Part shown: positions 52,781 through 61,388 of the stretch, piece by piece
Layout: every line of letters begins with the position of its first letter
Numbering within the stretch: position 1 is the stretch's first letter
The notes under the pieces: generated by a model
The model's database searches: none
Seen by the model: only the letters and a program-made list of their open reading frames with translations
Told to the model about the DNA's origin: nothing
Position numbers and translations under genes: made by a program
Source of the DNA: Mucilaginibacter dorajii
GTDB taxonomy: Bacteria > Bacteroidota > Bacteroidia > Sphingobacteriales > Sphingobacteriaceae
Length of the DNA stretch: 64,000 nucleotides
NCBI RefSeq assembly: GCF_024808255.1
Contig: NZ_JANTYS010000005.1
Location: 186,001-250,000 of the forward strand
Direction of reading: 5' to 3'

Positions 52781-53344
52781 ATGCCCGAATTTATTTTAAA
52801 CTTTGACCGGCATTTATTTTATTTCATTAACCACGACCTTACCAATCCGTTTTTTGATGTGGTGATGCCTTACCTGCGCAACCCTAAATTCTGGATCCCG
52901 CTATACATTTTCATTATTGGCTTTTGTTTATGGCGATACCGTAAAACCGGAGCCATCATTATCATTATGCTGGCAACCACAGCTGGCTTTGCCGATTTCA
53001 CCAGCGCCAGCATTATTAAATACAACGTAAAACGACTTCGCCCCTGCCGTGATCCAATAGTGAGCACAACCGATATAGCCCGTGTTCCCTGCGGAACAGG
53101 ATACAGCTTCCCATCAACCCATGCTACCGATCATTTTGCCATGGCTATATTCATGTGCATGTTGTTTGGAAAAAAATGGCGTTGGATTTGGTTTTGGGCT
53201 ATCTTATGGGCTGGGTTAATCAGCTTTGCCCAGGTATATGTCGGTGTGCATTTCCCGGTAGATGTTATTTGCGGCGCTATTTACGGTTCGCTTGTAGGAG
53301 TTCTGTTTGCTTACCTGTTTAAAAAAATACAACCTGCCTTTTAA
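52781..53344 (+). CDS. PAP2-family membrane phosphatase
   Basis: A 187-residue inner-membrane phosphatase with about five helices. The three PAP2 motifs are KYNVKRLRP (Lys80, Arg87, Pro88), PSTH (His114) and QVYVGVHFPVD (His157, Asp161). The Arg that usually precedes motif 3 (SR-x5-H) is Gln151 here. Likely substrates are undecaprenyl-diphosphate or other lipid phosphates. Its TAA stop shares one base with the ATG of the ZIP gene, so the two are co-translated. Confidence 0.9.
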   Translation: MPEFILNFDRHLFYFINHDLTNPFFDVVMPYLRNPKFWIPLYIFIIGFCLWRYRKTGAIIIIMLATTAGFADFTSASIIKYNVKRLRPCRDPIVSTTDIARVPCGTGYSFPSTHATDHFAMAIFMCMLFGKKWRWIWFWAILWAGLISFAQVYVGVHFPVDVICGAIYGSLVGVLFAYLFKKIQPAF

Positions 53345-54060
53345 TGGAGTTTTGGAAAGTTTTAATCTTATTTTTTAGCGCATCATTCGGTGGGCTCTCT
53401 GTATTCCTGTTTAAGGGCGATAATCATAAAATGCTCAAACTGGTGCTGTCTTTTAGCGGTGCTTACTTGTTTGGCATTACTGTACTGCATTTAATTCCGG
53501 ATGCTTATCATGGTAATGACAACTATGTGGGGGTATTTATACTCATCGGTTTCCTGTTCCAGATAGTGCTGGAGCAATTTTCGGATGGGATAGAACACGG
53601 TCATATGCATAAACATGTGCATGATGTTGCTGTCTTCCCAATCGGGATCATGGTAAGCCTTTGCCTGCACGCTTTTTTAGAGGGAATGCCGCTTGCACAG
53701 GGTAACCAGGACCAGTTGGTTTATGGTATAGCCTTGCACCATATCCCGGCAGCGTTTGCTTTAGGTACAGTGCTGTTAACCAACAAACAAGGCAAGCAGA
53801 AAACAATATTCTTTATCCTACTATTCGCGATAATGGCACCGGCGGGTTACTTTTTCAGTAACGCCTTAAGCACAGGTAACATTGGCAACCTGCAACACTA
53901 CTTTAACCGCATCATGGGCATAGTGATCGGCATTTTCCTTCATATTTCAACCACCATCCTATTTGAATCAAGCTCGGATCATAAATTTAACATGCGCAAA
54001 ATGATAGCCGTATTACTGGGCGTAGGGATTGCTTTGGTAACATTCCTGGGCGAGTTGTAG
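53344..54060 (+). CDS. ZIP family metal transporter
   Basis: A 238-residue membrane protein of the ZIP family with about seven to eight helices. ITVLHLIPDAYHG and GLxLHxxxEG-like SLCLHAFLEGMPLAQG contain metal-site residues, and YGIALHHIPAAFALGTVLL is the helix-V-type metal motif. The His-rich loop (EHGHMHKHVHD) is a probable zinc or iron binding loop. It overlaps the PAP2 stop by one base. A repeat/terminator follows. Confidence 0.87.
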   Translation: MEFWKVLILFFSASFGGLSVFLFKGDNHKMLKLVLSFSGAYLFGITVLHLIPDAYHGNDNYVGVFILIGFLFQIVLEQFSDGIEHGHMHKHVHDVAVFPIGIMVSLCLHAFLEGMPLAQGNQDQLVYGIALHHIPAAFALGTVLLTNKQGKQKTIFFILLFAIMAPAGYFFSNALSTGNIGNLQHYFNRIMGIVIGIFLHISTTILFESSSDHKFNMRKMIAVLLGVGIALVTFLGEL

Positions 54061-54158
54061 AAGCCTTGCCCCCTAACCCCCTAAAGGGGCAACTAAAGCG
54101 GCAAAGTTTTTAGATCCTGCAATTCAAAAGCTCCCCCTTTAGGGGGCTGGGGGGCTTT
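54061..54158. repeat. inverted repeat between ZIP and argE-like genes
   Basis: GCCCCCTAACCCCCTAAAGG (from 54068) pairs with CCCCCTTTAGGGGGCTGGGG (ending near 54153), separated by about 40 bp. Each arm carries its own CCCCTAAAGGGG dyad. It lies between convergent stops and probably ends both transcripts. It is the same design as at 19266 and 22896. Confidence 0.75.
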
Positions 54159-55221
54159 AGTTTATACTCTCCAACATCTTAATATACAGCTCTATCCCTT
54201 CCCTGATCTCCTCAACATAAACAAACTCATCTGCAGTATGTGAACGTGCCGAATCGCCGGGGCCAACTTTAATAGATGGGATATCCAACAATGATTGATC
54301 TGACGTGGTAGGCGAACCGTAGGTTGTTCTGCCTAAAGCGATACCAGCCTGAACTATCGGGTGTTCTTTGGGTATAGACGATGGTTTTAAGCGAATAGAA
54401 CGCGGCACCACATCACAACTTACATGCTGGCGAATGATCTCTAAAACCTCCTCGTTACGGTAAGCATCCGTCACCCGAACATCTACCGTAAATACACAAC
54501 TGGCCGGCACCACGTTATGTTGTGAACCCGCATTGATAATGGTAACCGACATTTTTATCGGCCCAAATACTTCCGACTCATTAGGGAATTTAAAGCTGCG
54601 GAACCATTCAATATCGGTTAGCGCTTTGTAAATGGCGTTTTCACCTTCTTCACGTGCGGCGTGCCCTGCCCTGCCATGAGCGGTGCAATCCAACACCATT
54701 AAACCACGCTCGGCAATGGCTAATTGCATCAGGGTAGGCTCTCCTACTATTCCAAAATCCAACTTACCAAGCTCAGGAATGATCAATTCAAGACCGTTAA
54801 CACCCGAAATCTCCTCTTCGGCGGTTGTGGCCAGGCAAAAGTTATATTTTAGGTTCTCACGGTCGTGAAAATAAAGGAATACCGCTATAAGCGATACCAG
54901 GCAGCCACCGGCATCATTACTCCCCAAACCAAATAACTTACCATCTTCTATTTTAGCGTCATAAGGATCGCGGGTATAACCAGAATTTGGTTTTACAGTG
55001 TCATGGTGCGAGTTAAGCAGTATGGTGGGTTTAGCCGGATCAAAATATCTGTTCCAGGCCCAGATGTTATTGAGTTTGCGATGTGTGGTTACACCATGCT
55101 GTTGTAATAGTTGATCAATAAGATCGGCAGTGCGGTCTTCCTCTTTACTAAAAGAAGGTATAGATATCAGTTGTTGGAGTAATGTAACTGCCAGCTGAAA
55201 AAGATTGTTAGTATCGGTCAT
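54157..55221 (-). CDS. M20 family deacylase, ArgE/DapE type
   Basis: A 354-residue binuclear zinc hydrolase. ILLNSHHDTVKP supplies the first ligand and catalytic Asp, GLGSNDAGGCL the bridging Asp, ATTAEEEISG the general-base Glu and ligand, GIVGEPT the fourth ligand, and ARSHTADEFV the C-terminal His ligand. The lid domain carries GRAGHAAREEGENAIYKAL. This form is used for N-acetyl- or N-succinyl-ornithine/citrulline deacylation in Bacteroidota arginine synthesis. No other arg genes are in the window, so the exact substrate is inferred. Confidence 0.82.
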   Translation of the reverse strand: MTDTNNLFQLAVTLLQQLISIPSFSKEEDRTADLIDQLLQQHGVTTHRKLNNIWAWNRYFDPAKPTILLNSHHDTVKPNSGYTRDPYDAKIEDGKLFGLGSNDAGGCLVSLIAVFLYFHDRENLKYNFCLATTAEEEISGVNGLELIIPELGKLDFGIVGEPTLMQLAIAERGLMVLDCTAHGRAGHAAREEGENAIYKALTDIEWFRSFKFPNESEVFGPIKMSVTIINAGSQHNVVPASCVFTVDVRVTDAYRNEEVLEIIRQHVSCDVVPRSIRLKPSSIPKEHPIVQAGIALGRTTYGSPTTSDQSLLDIPSIKVGPGDSARSHTADEFVYVEEIREGIELYIKMLESIN

Positions 55222-55525
55222 AGATGTTGGGTCAGTCTGCCCATAATGTTAAGCGGGCAAAATTAATAACTTTTTAGACTAGATGTGCAGATGTGCAAAT
55301 TTCAGATGTGCAGATGAATTTTGCCTGAACCGCGATTTTGTCTGAACCCGGATTAATGGGGGGCGGTGACTAGATTTTGAGATTTTAATTGAACATATCC
55401 CCCTGCAAATCAAGATCCCATCAATCCAAAAATCTGTTTAATCTGAGTTCAGACAAAATCATTCTCAAATTTTCAAATTAAAAAAATCATCTGCACATCT
55501 GAAATCTGCACATCTGCATATCGGT
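55222..55525. other. 304-bp gap filled by nested repeats
   Basis: The gap between two minus-strand genes is almost wholly made of the nested inverted repeats at 55281-55519. I see no gene. Confidence 0.65.
55281..55519. repeat. nested inverted repeats: GATGTGCA words outside, TCTGAACCCGG inside
   Basis: Outer arms are tandem AGATGTGCAG-type words (55281-55320) and their complements (55484-55519). Inner arms are GATTTTGTCTGAACCCGG (from 55334) and TCTGAGTTCAGACAAAATC (ending 55460). The inner pair belongs to the family at 14071-14164. It appears that one repeat type sits inside another. Confidence 0.75.
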
Positions 55526-56830
55526 TTACTCCTCTTCCATCTTCGAGTGTTTTTTTGTATCCCTCATCGTTATATAAAGTAACAATGACAATGCAATACA
55601 AACGGTTACATACCAGTAAAACCATTGGCTGTGATGCAATATCTTAAAGCCCAAAGCAATATACTCTGCCGAGCCGCCGAATATAGATACAGCTATAGCA
55701 TATGGAAAACCAACGCCAAGGGCTCGGATATTTGCCGGAAAAAGCTCGGCTTTTACTACGGCGTTTATGGATGTATAGCCACTTATAATGATCAACGCCC
55801 CTAAAATTAGCGCAAAGGCAACCCAGGCATCTTTTGTACCACCAAGCAAGGTTAATATAGGGATAGTGGTGAGCGTGCCTAAAACACCAAAACCTATCAA
55901 CAATGGCTTACGACCAATTTTATCAGATAGCAGGCCAAACAGCGGCTGCACCAGCATAAAAACCAAAAGGGTAAGGCTTGATATTAAAGTAGCTTCGGCT
56001 TTGTTAAAACCCGAGGTATCTACCAAAAACTTTTGCATGTAAGTGGTAAAAGTATAAAAGGCCAATGTGCCGCCCGCGGTAAGGCCAATTACGGTAAGTA
56101 CCGCTTTAGGGTGTTTAGCCAATTCGGCAATGGTGCCATGCGTGATACCTGTTTTATCTTTTTCTTTAGTGAAAGATGCAGATTCCTTTAAACTACGGCG
56201 TAAATACATTGTAATAATGGCTAAAAAAGCGCCTATACCAAAAGCTATTCGCCAACCCCAATCATGCAATTGTTGCTCTGTTAAAAAGATCCGCTGCAAT
56301 AGTATTAGCAAGCCCAGGGCAAGCAGTTGCCCCATAATAAGGGTTACATACTGAAAACTGGAATAAAAGCCCCGGTGTTTTCGGCCGGCCATTTCACTTA
56401 AATAAGTAGCGCTGGTGCCATATTCCCCGCCTACACTTAAGCCTTGAATAATTCTTGCCAAAACCAACAACAACGGCGCAGCAACACCTATAGTTTTATA
56501 CCCCGGTGTAATCGCTATTAAAAGCGAGCCGAAGCTCATCAGTAAAACCGATACCGTAAGCGCTTTTTTACGGCCTTGCTTATCGGCATAGGTCCCCATT
56601 AACCAGCCGCCTATTGGCCGCATCAAAAAACCAAGGGCAAATACCCCCGCTGTATTTAAAAGTTGTGCGGTTTGATCACCTTTAGGAAAAAAAGTATTGG
56701 AAAAATAAAGCGAAAATGCTGAGTATACATACCAATCATACCATTCCACCAAATTACCTAATGAGCCACCTACAATAGATTTGATACGATCTCCCGTTGT
56801 TTTGAGACTATAGGTAGTTGAATTAGTCAT
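55526..56830 (-). CDS. MHS-family MFS transporter (KgtP-like)
   Basis: A 434-residue, 12-helix symporter of the metabolite:H+ (MHS) branch. GNLVEWYDWYVYSAFSLYFSNTFFP, RPIGGWLMGTYADKQGRKKALT and RIIQGLSVGGEYGTSATYLSEMAGRKHRGFYSSFQYV match the alpha-ketoglutarate permease type. PLFGLLSDKIGRKPLL is the second MFS loop motif. It may take up 2-oxoglutarate or another dicarboxylate, but the substrate is not fixed by sequence. Confidence 0.87.
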   Translation of the reverse strand: MTNSTTYSLKTTGDRIKSIVGGSLGNLVEWYDWYVYSAFSLYFSNTFFPKGDQTAQLLNTAGVFALGFLMRPIGGWLMGTYADKQGRKKALTVSVLLMSFGSLLIAITPGYKTIGVAAPLLLVLARIIQGLSVGGEYGTSATYLSEMAGRKHRGFYSSFQYVTLIMGQLLALGLLILLQRIFLTEQQLHDWGWRIAFGIGAFLAIITMYLRRSLKESASFTKEKDKTGITHGTIAELAKHPKAVLTVIGLTAGGTLAFYTFTTYMQKFLVDTSGFNKAEATLISSLTLLVFMLVQPLFGLLSDKIGRKPLLIGFGVLGTLTTIPILTLLGGTKDAWVAFALILGALIIISGYTSINAVVKAELFPANIRALGVGFPYAIAVSIFGGSAEYIALGFKILHHSQWFYWYVTVCIALSLLLYITMRDTKKHSKMEEE

Positions 56831-56938
56831 AAATTGGTATTGTGCAGATTAGAAGCTAAATGTACCATAATCAAATTAGCCAACAAAAAACTTAATCAAC
56901 CTAATCCAACTAAATCAACAGCTCACTATATTTAGCCC

Positions 56939-58225
56939 ATGCTTTTTACCGAAGACTTTTTGCACTACGTATGGAAATTCAGATTGTTTGATCGCACCGA
57001 TCTGCAAACAGAGGATGGGGAAGCATTAGAGATCTTTAGTACCGGCGTCCACAATACTGATTCGGGCCCTGATTTTCAAACCGCCCGCATTAAAATTGGC
57101 GATACCCTTTGGGCCGGTAATGTGGAGGTACACCTATCTGCTTCCGACTGGCAAAAGCACGGGCATACTACCGATAATGCTTATGACAACGTGATCCTGC
57201 ACGTGGTTTACAATAACGACTTGCCCTTAGAATTAGCCAATAAACGTAAAGTACCCACCCTGCAATTAAAAGACAGGATCCCTGCCGAATTATACGCCCG
57301 CTATCACCAAATGGTATTTGGCAATCAAACTATCATTCCCTGCGAAGCGAGTATAGGCAGCATTGACGGCCTTATTATGCAAAACTGGCTTACCAGGGTA
57401 TTGGTTGAACGATTGGAAAAGAAATCGACAGCAGTAGAAGCGGCTTTAGTGATTAATCGTGGTGACTGGGAAGAAACTTTTTACCAGTTTTTGGCCGCTA
57501 ATTTTGGTTTTAAGACTAATGCTTTGCCATTTGAGCTATTGGCAAAATCGTTACCTCAACTCACCCTTGCCAAACATAAAAACAACCCAATGCAGGTTGA
57601 GGCCCTGATATTTGGCCAGGCCGGCTTTTTGGAGGGCGAATTAAAAGACGAATACCCGCTTAAACTCAAAAAAGAATATGATTTTCTGCGGAAAAAATAC
57701 AGTCTTAAACCGATAGAAAATCATCTATGGAAGTTTATGCGACTAAGGCCACAAAATTTCCCAACGGTGAGGCTGGCGCAATTTGCCGCGCTGATTGTAA
57801 ACTCCAATCACCTGTTTTCAAAAATTTTAGAGATCAAAGAGATTGACGCGTTAAGAAACCTCTTTGCATCCATCAAAACGAATGACTACTGGGACGATCA
57901 TTTTAGGTTTGATGTGCCGTCGAAACCTGCCCCAAAAACAATGGGCGCTTCCTCGGTTGATATACTGCTGATCAATACGCTCGCATTATTCCTATTTAGC
58001 TATGGCACACACCATAAGCAGCAATATTATATTAGCCGGGCATTAAAACTTTTAGAAAATTTACCGGCCGAAAAGAACAATATTACCGATGATTTTGTTA
58101 CCTTAGGGCTGAAAATTACAAACGCGTTTGAGTCGCAGGCACTGCTGGAACTAAAAAATAATTATTGTAATTACAAGAAATGCCTGCAATGCGGCGTTGG
58201 TAATAAAATATTAAAGCTTAGCTAA
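56939..58225 (+). CDS. DUF2851 family protein
   Basis: A 428-residue protein conserved in Bacteroidota. TEDFLHYVWKFRLFDRTDLQTEDGEALEIFSTGVHNTDSGPDFQTARIKIG and WAGNVEVHLSASDWQKHGHTTDNAYDNVILHVVYN are the family N-terminus. The C-terminus has NNYCNYKKCLQCGVGNKIL with three Cys that could bind metal. Its function is unknown. The D-x-x-E-x-H pattern and Cys cluster suggest a nuclease-like or metal-binding fold, which I cannot confirm. The PspC-like gene starts 1 bp after the stop. Confidence 0.88.
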   Translation: MLFTEDFLHYVWKFRLFDRTDLQTEDGEALEIFSTGVHNTDSGPDFQTARIKIGDTLWAGNVEVHLSASDWQKHGHTTDNAYDNVILHVVYNNDLPLELANKRKVPTLQLKDRIPAELYARYHQMVFGNQTIIPCEASIGSIDGLIMQNWLTRVLVERLEKKSTAVEAALVINRGDWEETFYQFLAANFGFKTNALPFELLAKSLPQLTLAKHKNNPMQVEALIFGQAGFLEGELKDEYPLKLKKEYDFLRKKYSLKPIENHLWKFMRLRPQNFPTVRLAQFAALIVNSNHLFSKILEIKEIDALRNLFASIKTNDYWDDHFRFDVPSKPAPKTMGASSVDILLINTLALFLFSYGTHHKQQYYISRALKLLENLPAEKNNITDDFVTLGLKITNAFESQALLELKNNYCNYKKCLQCGVGNKILKLS

Positions 58226-58226
58226 C

Positions 58227-58448
58227 ATGCTACAAAGAATCCTCACTTTTTTTGAACGGTACTCCTTCGGTGTATGCACTTACCTTGGCGAAAAGTTTAA
58301 TGTACCCATCGCCAAAATCCGTTTGTTTTTCATATACTCTTCGTTTTTAGCTGTAGGTTTCCCGTTGATATTTTACTTTTTTGCCGGCATTGTATTAGAT
58401 ATCCGCCGGTATGTAAAACGCAGCCATACAAGGGCTACCGATCTTTAA
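58227..58448 (+). CDS. PspC-domain small membrane protein
   Basis: A 73-residue protein. SFGVCTYLGEKFNVPIAKIRLFFIYSSFLAVGFPLIFYFFAGIVLDIRRYV matches the PspC domain (G.c.glaeyf.i....iRl.f), with one or two membrane segments and a basic tail. PspC proteins act in envelope stress responses in proteobacteria. No psp partners are nearby. The TAA-C-ATG arrangement with the DUF2851 gene implies co-transcription. Confidence 0.8.
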   Translation: MLQRILTFFERYSFGVCTYLGEKFNVPIAKIRLFFIYSSFLAVGFPLIFYFFAGIVLDIRRYVKRSHTRATDL

Positions 58449-58482
58449 TACTGGAAAAAGAACCAATTAATTATAAGGAAGT

Positions 58483-58863
58483 TTATACCAGCATACCGGT
58501 AATCACGGCATCCTGCAGGTTGCGCACCCTAAATTTTGGCTTATAGCAATAGTGCGCCAATTGTTTTACCCAGATGCTATTGTAACCAAACATCATTTTT
58601 ATAACCCTTACCCGGGTTGAGCCTTTGGGATAGCCATATTTATACCAGGTAAATTTAGATTGATCGACGTTAAACTGGTCGGCAAAATCGGCAAGAAAAA
58701 GATCAATTTCAATATCAAAAATATCCAGATCAAGATCGATACTGGTATCCAAACATAAACTGCGTGGATCAACACTACGGATCTTATAACGATTGCAATA
58801 ATCAACAATAAATTCTTTTAAAGGAGGCAATATATCTTCCATCATTTGAATAGGTTTGATCAT
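58483..58863 (-). CDS. DUF1493 family protein (acyl-carrier-like)
   Basis: A 126-residue acidic protein. FIVDYCNRYKIRSVDPRSLCLDTSIDLDLDIFDIEIDLFLADFADQFNVDQSKF follows the DUF1493 pattern (D..sle.DL.i.gdd...ll..F...F.Vd). It resembles an acyl carrier protein in outline but lacks the DSL phosphopantetheine Ser. It lies 240 bp downstream of the radical SAM/methyltransferase operon on the same strand, and any link to it is speculative. Confidence 0.6.
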   Translation of the reverse strand: MIKPIQMMEDILPPLKEFIVDYCNRYKIRSVDPRSLCLDTSIDLDLDIFDIEIDLFLADFADQFNVDQSKFTWYKYGYPKGSTRVRVIKMMFGYNSIWVKQLAHYCYKPKFRVRNLQDAVITGMLV

Positions 58864-59102
58864 TTTGTTTATAGGACGTCAATAAAAAAACAAAGGTTGC
58901 ATCGTGGAGACTTATTTTTTGAAAAAAGGTTACTAAAACATTGAAATTATTAAAACAACAGCATCAATAATCCTTAAAACGATGATACTGTGAAAGTTAT
59001 TTTACAATTAAAGAAAAAATGCGAAACGAAATGCTGAGAAGCCCTTACCCTCTTGTTTGGACAGGCTCATGACACCTTTTGCCGACTCCCAGCTTTGAAA
59101 AA

Positions 59103-59915
59103 TTATTTCTTCTGTAAAGAAATGATAAAGTAATCACCCATATATTTCCATGGCCAGCTGCTTTTGAACTTATCTTCCTTTGAGCGGAGATAATTATAAA
59201 ATTTGGGATGTTTTTCTGCAAAGCCTTCAATGTACGATGGCGGGACTATCGTACATAAACCCTCCACGCCTAATACATCAAATGATTTACGCAAGGTATT
59301 GATAACGAAAGATGGGGTATGATAAAAACACTTAAAATAAGTCCCCTCAATATGGGCTGTTCTGCCTTTGCGGGCGAAGAAGCGCCTTGTGGCTGTTTTG
59401 AATTTGCCTTTAAAGATCAGCAGTGTTTCCCAAAGGCAAAAAGGCGGGATAATAACCATGGTTACTTTGCCTCCAGGCTTAAGTAGTTCATCAAATGAAA
59501 GCAGCACTTTTTCCAATTCGCCGGTACAATTAAGGCCGCCGAAGTTGGAAAAAATATGATCATAGGGGCCTTGTTGTTTCAACAGATCAAGCTGGGTATA
59601 TGAACAGGTTTCCAGGCTGATCCGATCCCGATAGGACTCTGATTTCTGTTTCAAAACAGCCTGCATCCCGGTTGACACATCGGTAGCATGCACGAAATGA
59701 CCCTGTTGCGCAAAATAAATGGCATCCTCGCCGGTACCACTGTTGAGTTCCAGTATCCTGCTGCCGGGTTTCAGGTATTGCATTACATGCTCCCTAACCC
59801 GTGCACGTTTATAGTTGATGATGGTATTGGCCGAATAAATTTCATCAAACACCACTGACTGCCTGCTAAAGGCATCCGAAGCACTGATTTCGTTATCTGC
59901 AACAACCTGGCTCAT
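59103..59915 (-). CDS. SAM methyltransferase in radical SAM operon
   Basis: A 270-residue class I methyltransferase. ILELNSGTGEDAIYFAQQGHFVHATDVSTGMQAVLKQK is motif I with the ribose-binding Asp. YDHIFSNFGGLNCTGELEKVLLSFDELLKPGGKVTMVIIPPFCLWE gives motifs II-III. The following WETLLIFKGKFKTATRRFFARKGR is basic and may contact a lipid or membrane-bound acceptor. It overlaps the B12-type radical SAM gene upstream by 4 bp and is the last gene of the operon. Confidence 0.85.
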   Translation of the reverse strand: MSQVVADNEISASDAFSRQSVVFDEIYSANTIINYKRARVREHVMQYLKPGSRILELNSGTGEDAIYFAQQGHFVHATDVSTGMQAVLKQKSESYRDRISLETCSYTQLDLLKQQGPYDHIFSNFGGLNCTGELEKVLLSFDELLKPGGKVTMVIIPPFCLWETLLIFKGKFKTATRRFFARKGRTAHIEGTYFKCFYHTPSFVINTLRKSFDVLGVEGLCTIVPPSYIEGFAEKHPKFYNYLRSKEDKFKSSWPWKYMGDYFIISLQKK

Positions 59916-61384
59916 ATTACCTTTTCCAATTTATTTAATTTAAATCCCTCTATTAAGGTTGCCGGCGCATGGTATAAAAAGGATGCCGCTTTGCGGATGC
60001 GTTTTATGTTTGGTTTAAACGGATCTTTGAGCAATTTAAGCAGGTTGTATTTGGCAAGGTGGGCGTGGTAATTCTGGTGCACATAGCGGTGCAATTGCTT
60101 ATAGTATGCCGGGGTAAAGGTGTTGCTGAACATCAAAGCCATCTCATCGCTATCCGTCCAGTTGGTTTTTTGTAGTAGCTCGGCCTTTACTTTCTCGAAG
60201 AATAAGGTGCCTGGTAAAGGGTACGATACCGAGATACCTATTTCATGCGGCAGCAATTCATTGATCATGCTGATGGTTAAGCCGATGTCCTCTTTGGTTT
60301 CGCCGGGATAGCCAAATTGAATGAAAAACGACGGTTTGATGCCATGCTTTTTCATCAGTTTAGTAGCGGTACCAATCTGACCAATGGTAGTCCCTTTATC
60401 CATCGCGTCCAGTATCCGTTGAGAACCACTTTCGGCACCTATCCATACGTTTTCACAACCCGATGAGGCCATTGCCGCCACCTCAACGTTATCCAATAGC
60501 AAATCGGCGCGGGATTGGATCTTGTACCGTAGCGTCAGCCCCTCCTGGTTAACCAATCTGGCAAACTCTTTTACCCATCCTGGCTTCAATCCAAAAATGT
60601 CATCACAAAACCAGATGTGATCCATGTTGAACATTTGCTTCATCAGCTTTAGCTCGGTGATCACATTTTGCGGACTGCGTGAATTATACCTGTTGCCATA
60701 AATGGGCTTTGCGCACCAGTTGCATTTAAAGGGGCAGCCACGGGTAGTACCCACATTCATTGAAAAATAGCCGGCGTGGCTAAGCCAGCTTTCGCGGTAC
60801 GGCGCAATATCAATCAGATCCCAGGCTGGCAGTGGCAAGCTATCCAGATCTTTTAAAACAGGGCGGGCCGGGGTTCTAAAAGGAAAGTTATCTTTCAGGT
60901 ATGCAAGTCCTTGTATGTTGGATACATCGATGGCGCCATCTTTTATGGCATTGGTTAGTTCCAGTAGTGTTTGCTCGGCCTCGCCAATGATCACATAGTC
61001 GGCACCCTCCTGCAGGTATTCTTTGTAGCGATCTGTTGAATCGGAACTGGAAACAATTACGATGCAGCCACGCTGTTTGGCCAGCTTGCACATTTCAAAA
61101 GCGGCCTCGCGCATATTGGTGAGGCACATTTTGGTAAGGTAGTTAAAGCCATCGTCATAAATAACAAAAAAGCCGGGCTTTACCCTATCAATAACAGGCA
61201 CCACATCGTTGGCGCTATGGCCAAACATATTATCAAAAAACGATACCTGGTAACCATGCACCCGCATATTGGATGCCGCGTACAAGGTGCCCAACGGCGC
61301 GTATGGCTGACCAATGGCCCACTGCTTAGGGTCGAACCTTAAAAAATAAGAGTGGGTAAACAATATGTTATTCAACTGCTCCAT
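59912..61384 (-). CDS. B12-binding-type radical SAM protein
   Basis: A 490-residue protein. The N-terminal Rossmann-like domain (about 1-150; PYAPLGTLYAASNMRVHGYQVSFFDNMFG, GADYVIIGEAEQTLLEL) is of the B12-binding class, but the cobalamin His motif DxHxxG is not evident. The radical SAM core has Cys217, Cys221 and Cys224 in RGCPFKCNWC, then IWFCDDIFGLKP and WIGAESGSQRILDAMDKGTT. The C-terminal about 90 residues are basic and unassigned. Relatives include BchE/HpnJ-like enzymes that act on cyclic or lipid substrates. Confidence 0.85.
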   Translation of the reverse strand: MEQLNNILFTHSYFLRFDPKQWAIGQPYAPLGTLYAASNMRVHGYQVSFFDNMFGHSANDVVPVIDRVKPGFFVIYDDGFNYLTKMCLTNMREAAFEMCKLAKQRGCIVIVSSSDSTDRYKEYLQEGADYVIIGEAEQTLLELTNAIKDGAIDVSNIQGLAYLKDNFPFRTPARPVLKDLDSLPLPAWDLIDIAPYRESWLSHAGYFSMNVGTTRGCPFKCNWCAKPIYGNRYNSRSPQNVITELKLMKQMFNMDHIWFCDDIFGLKPGWVKEFARLVNQEGLTLRYKIQSRADLLLDNVEVAAMASSGCENVWIGAESGSQRILDAMDKGTTIGQIGTATKLMKKHGIKPSFFIQFGYPGETKEDIGLTISMINELLPHEIGISVSYPLPGTLFFEKVKAELLQKTNWTDSDEMALMFSNTFTPAYYKQLHRYVHQNYHAHLAKYNLLKLLKDPFKPNIKRIRKAASFLYHAPATLIEGFKLNKLEKVI

Positions 61385-61388
61385 ATAG

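Noticed and set aside
58864-59102. Hidden gene between the operon and DUF1493
   Set aside because: All frames are short and interrupted, and the sequence is AT-rich without coding character.
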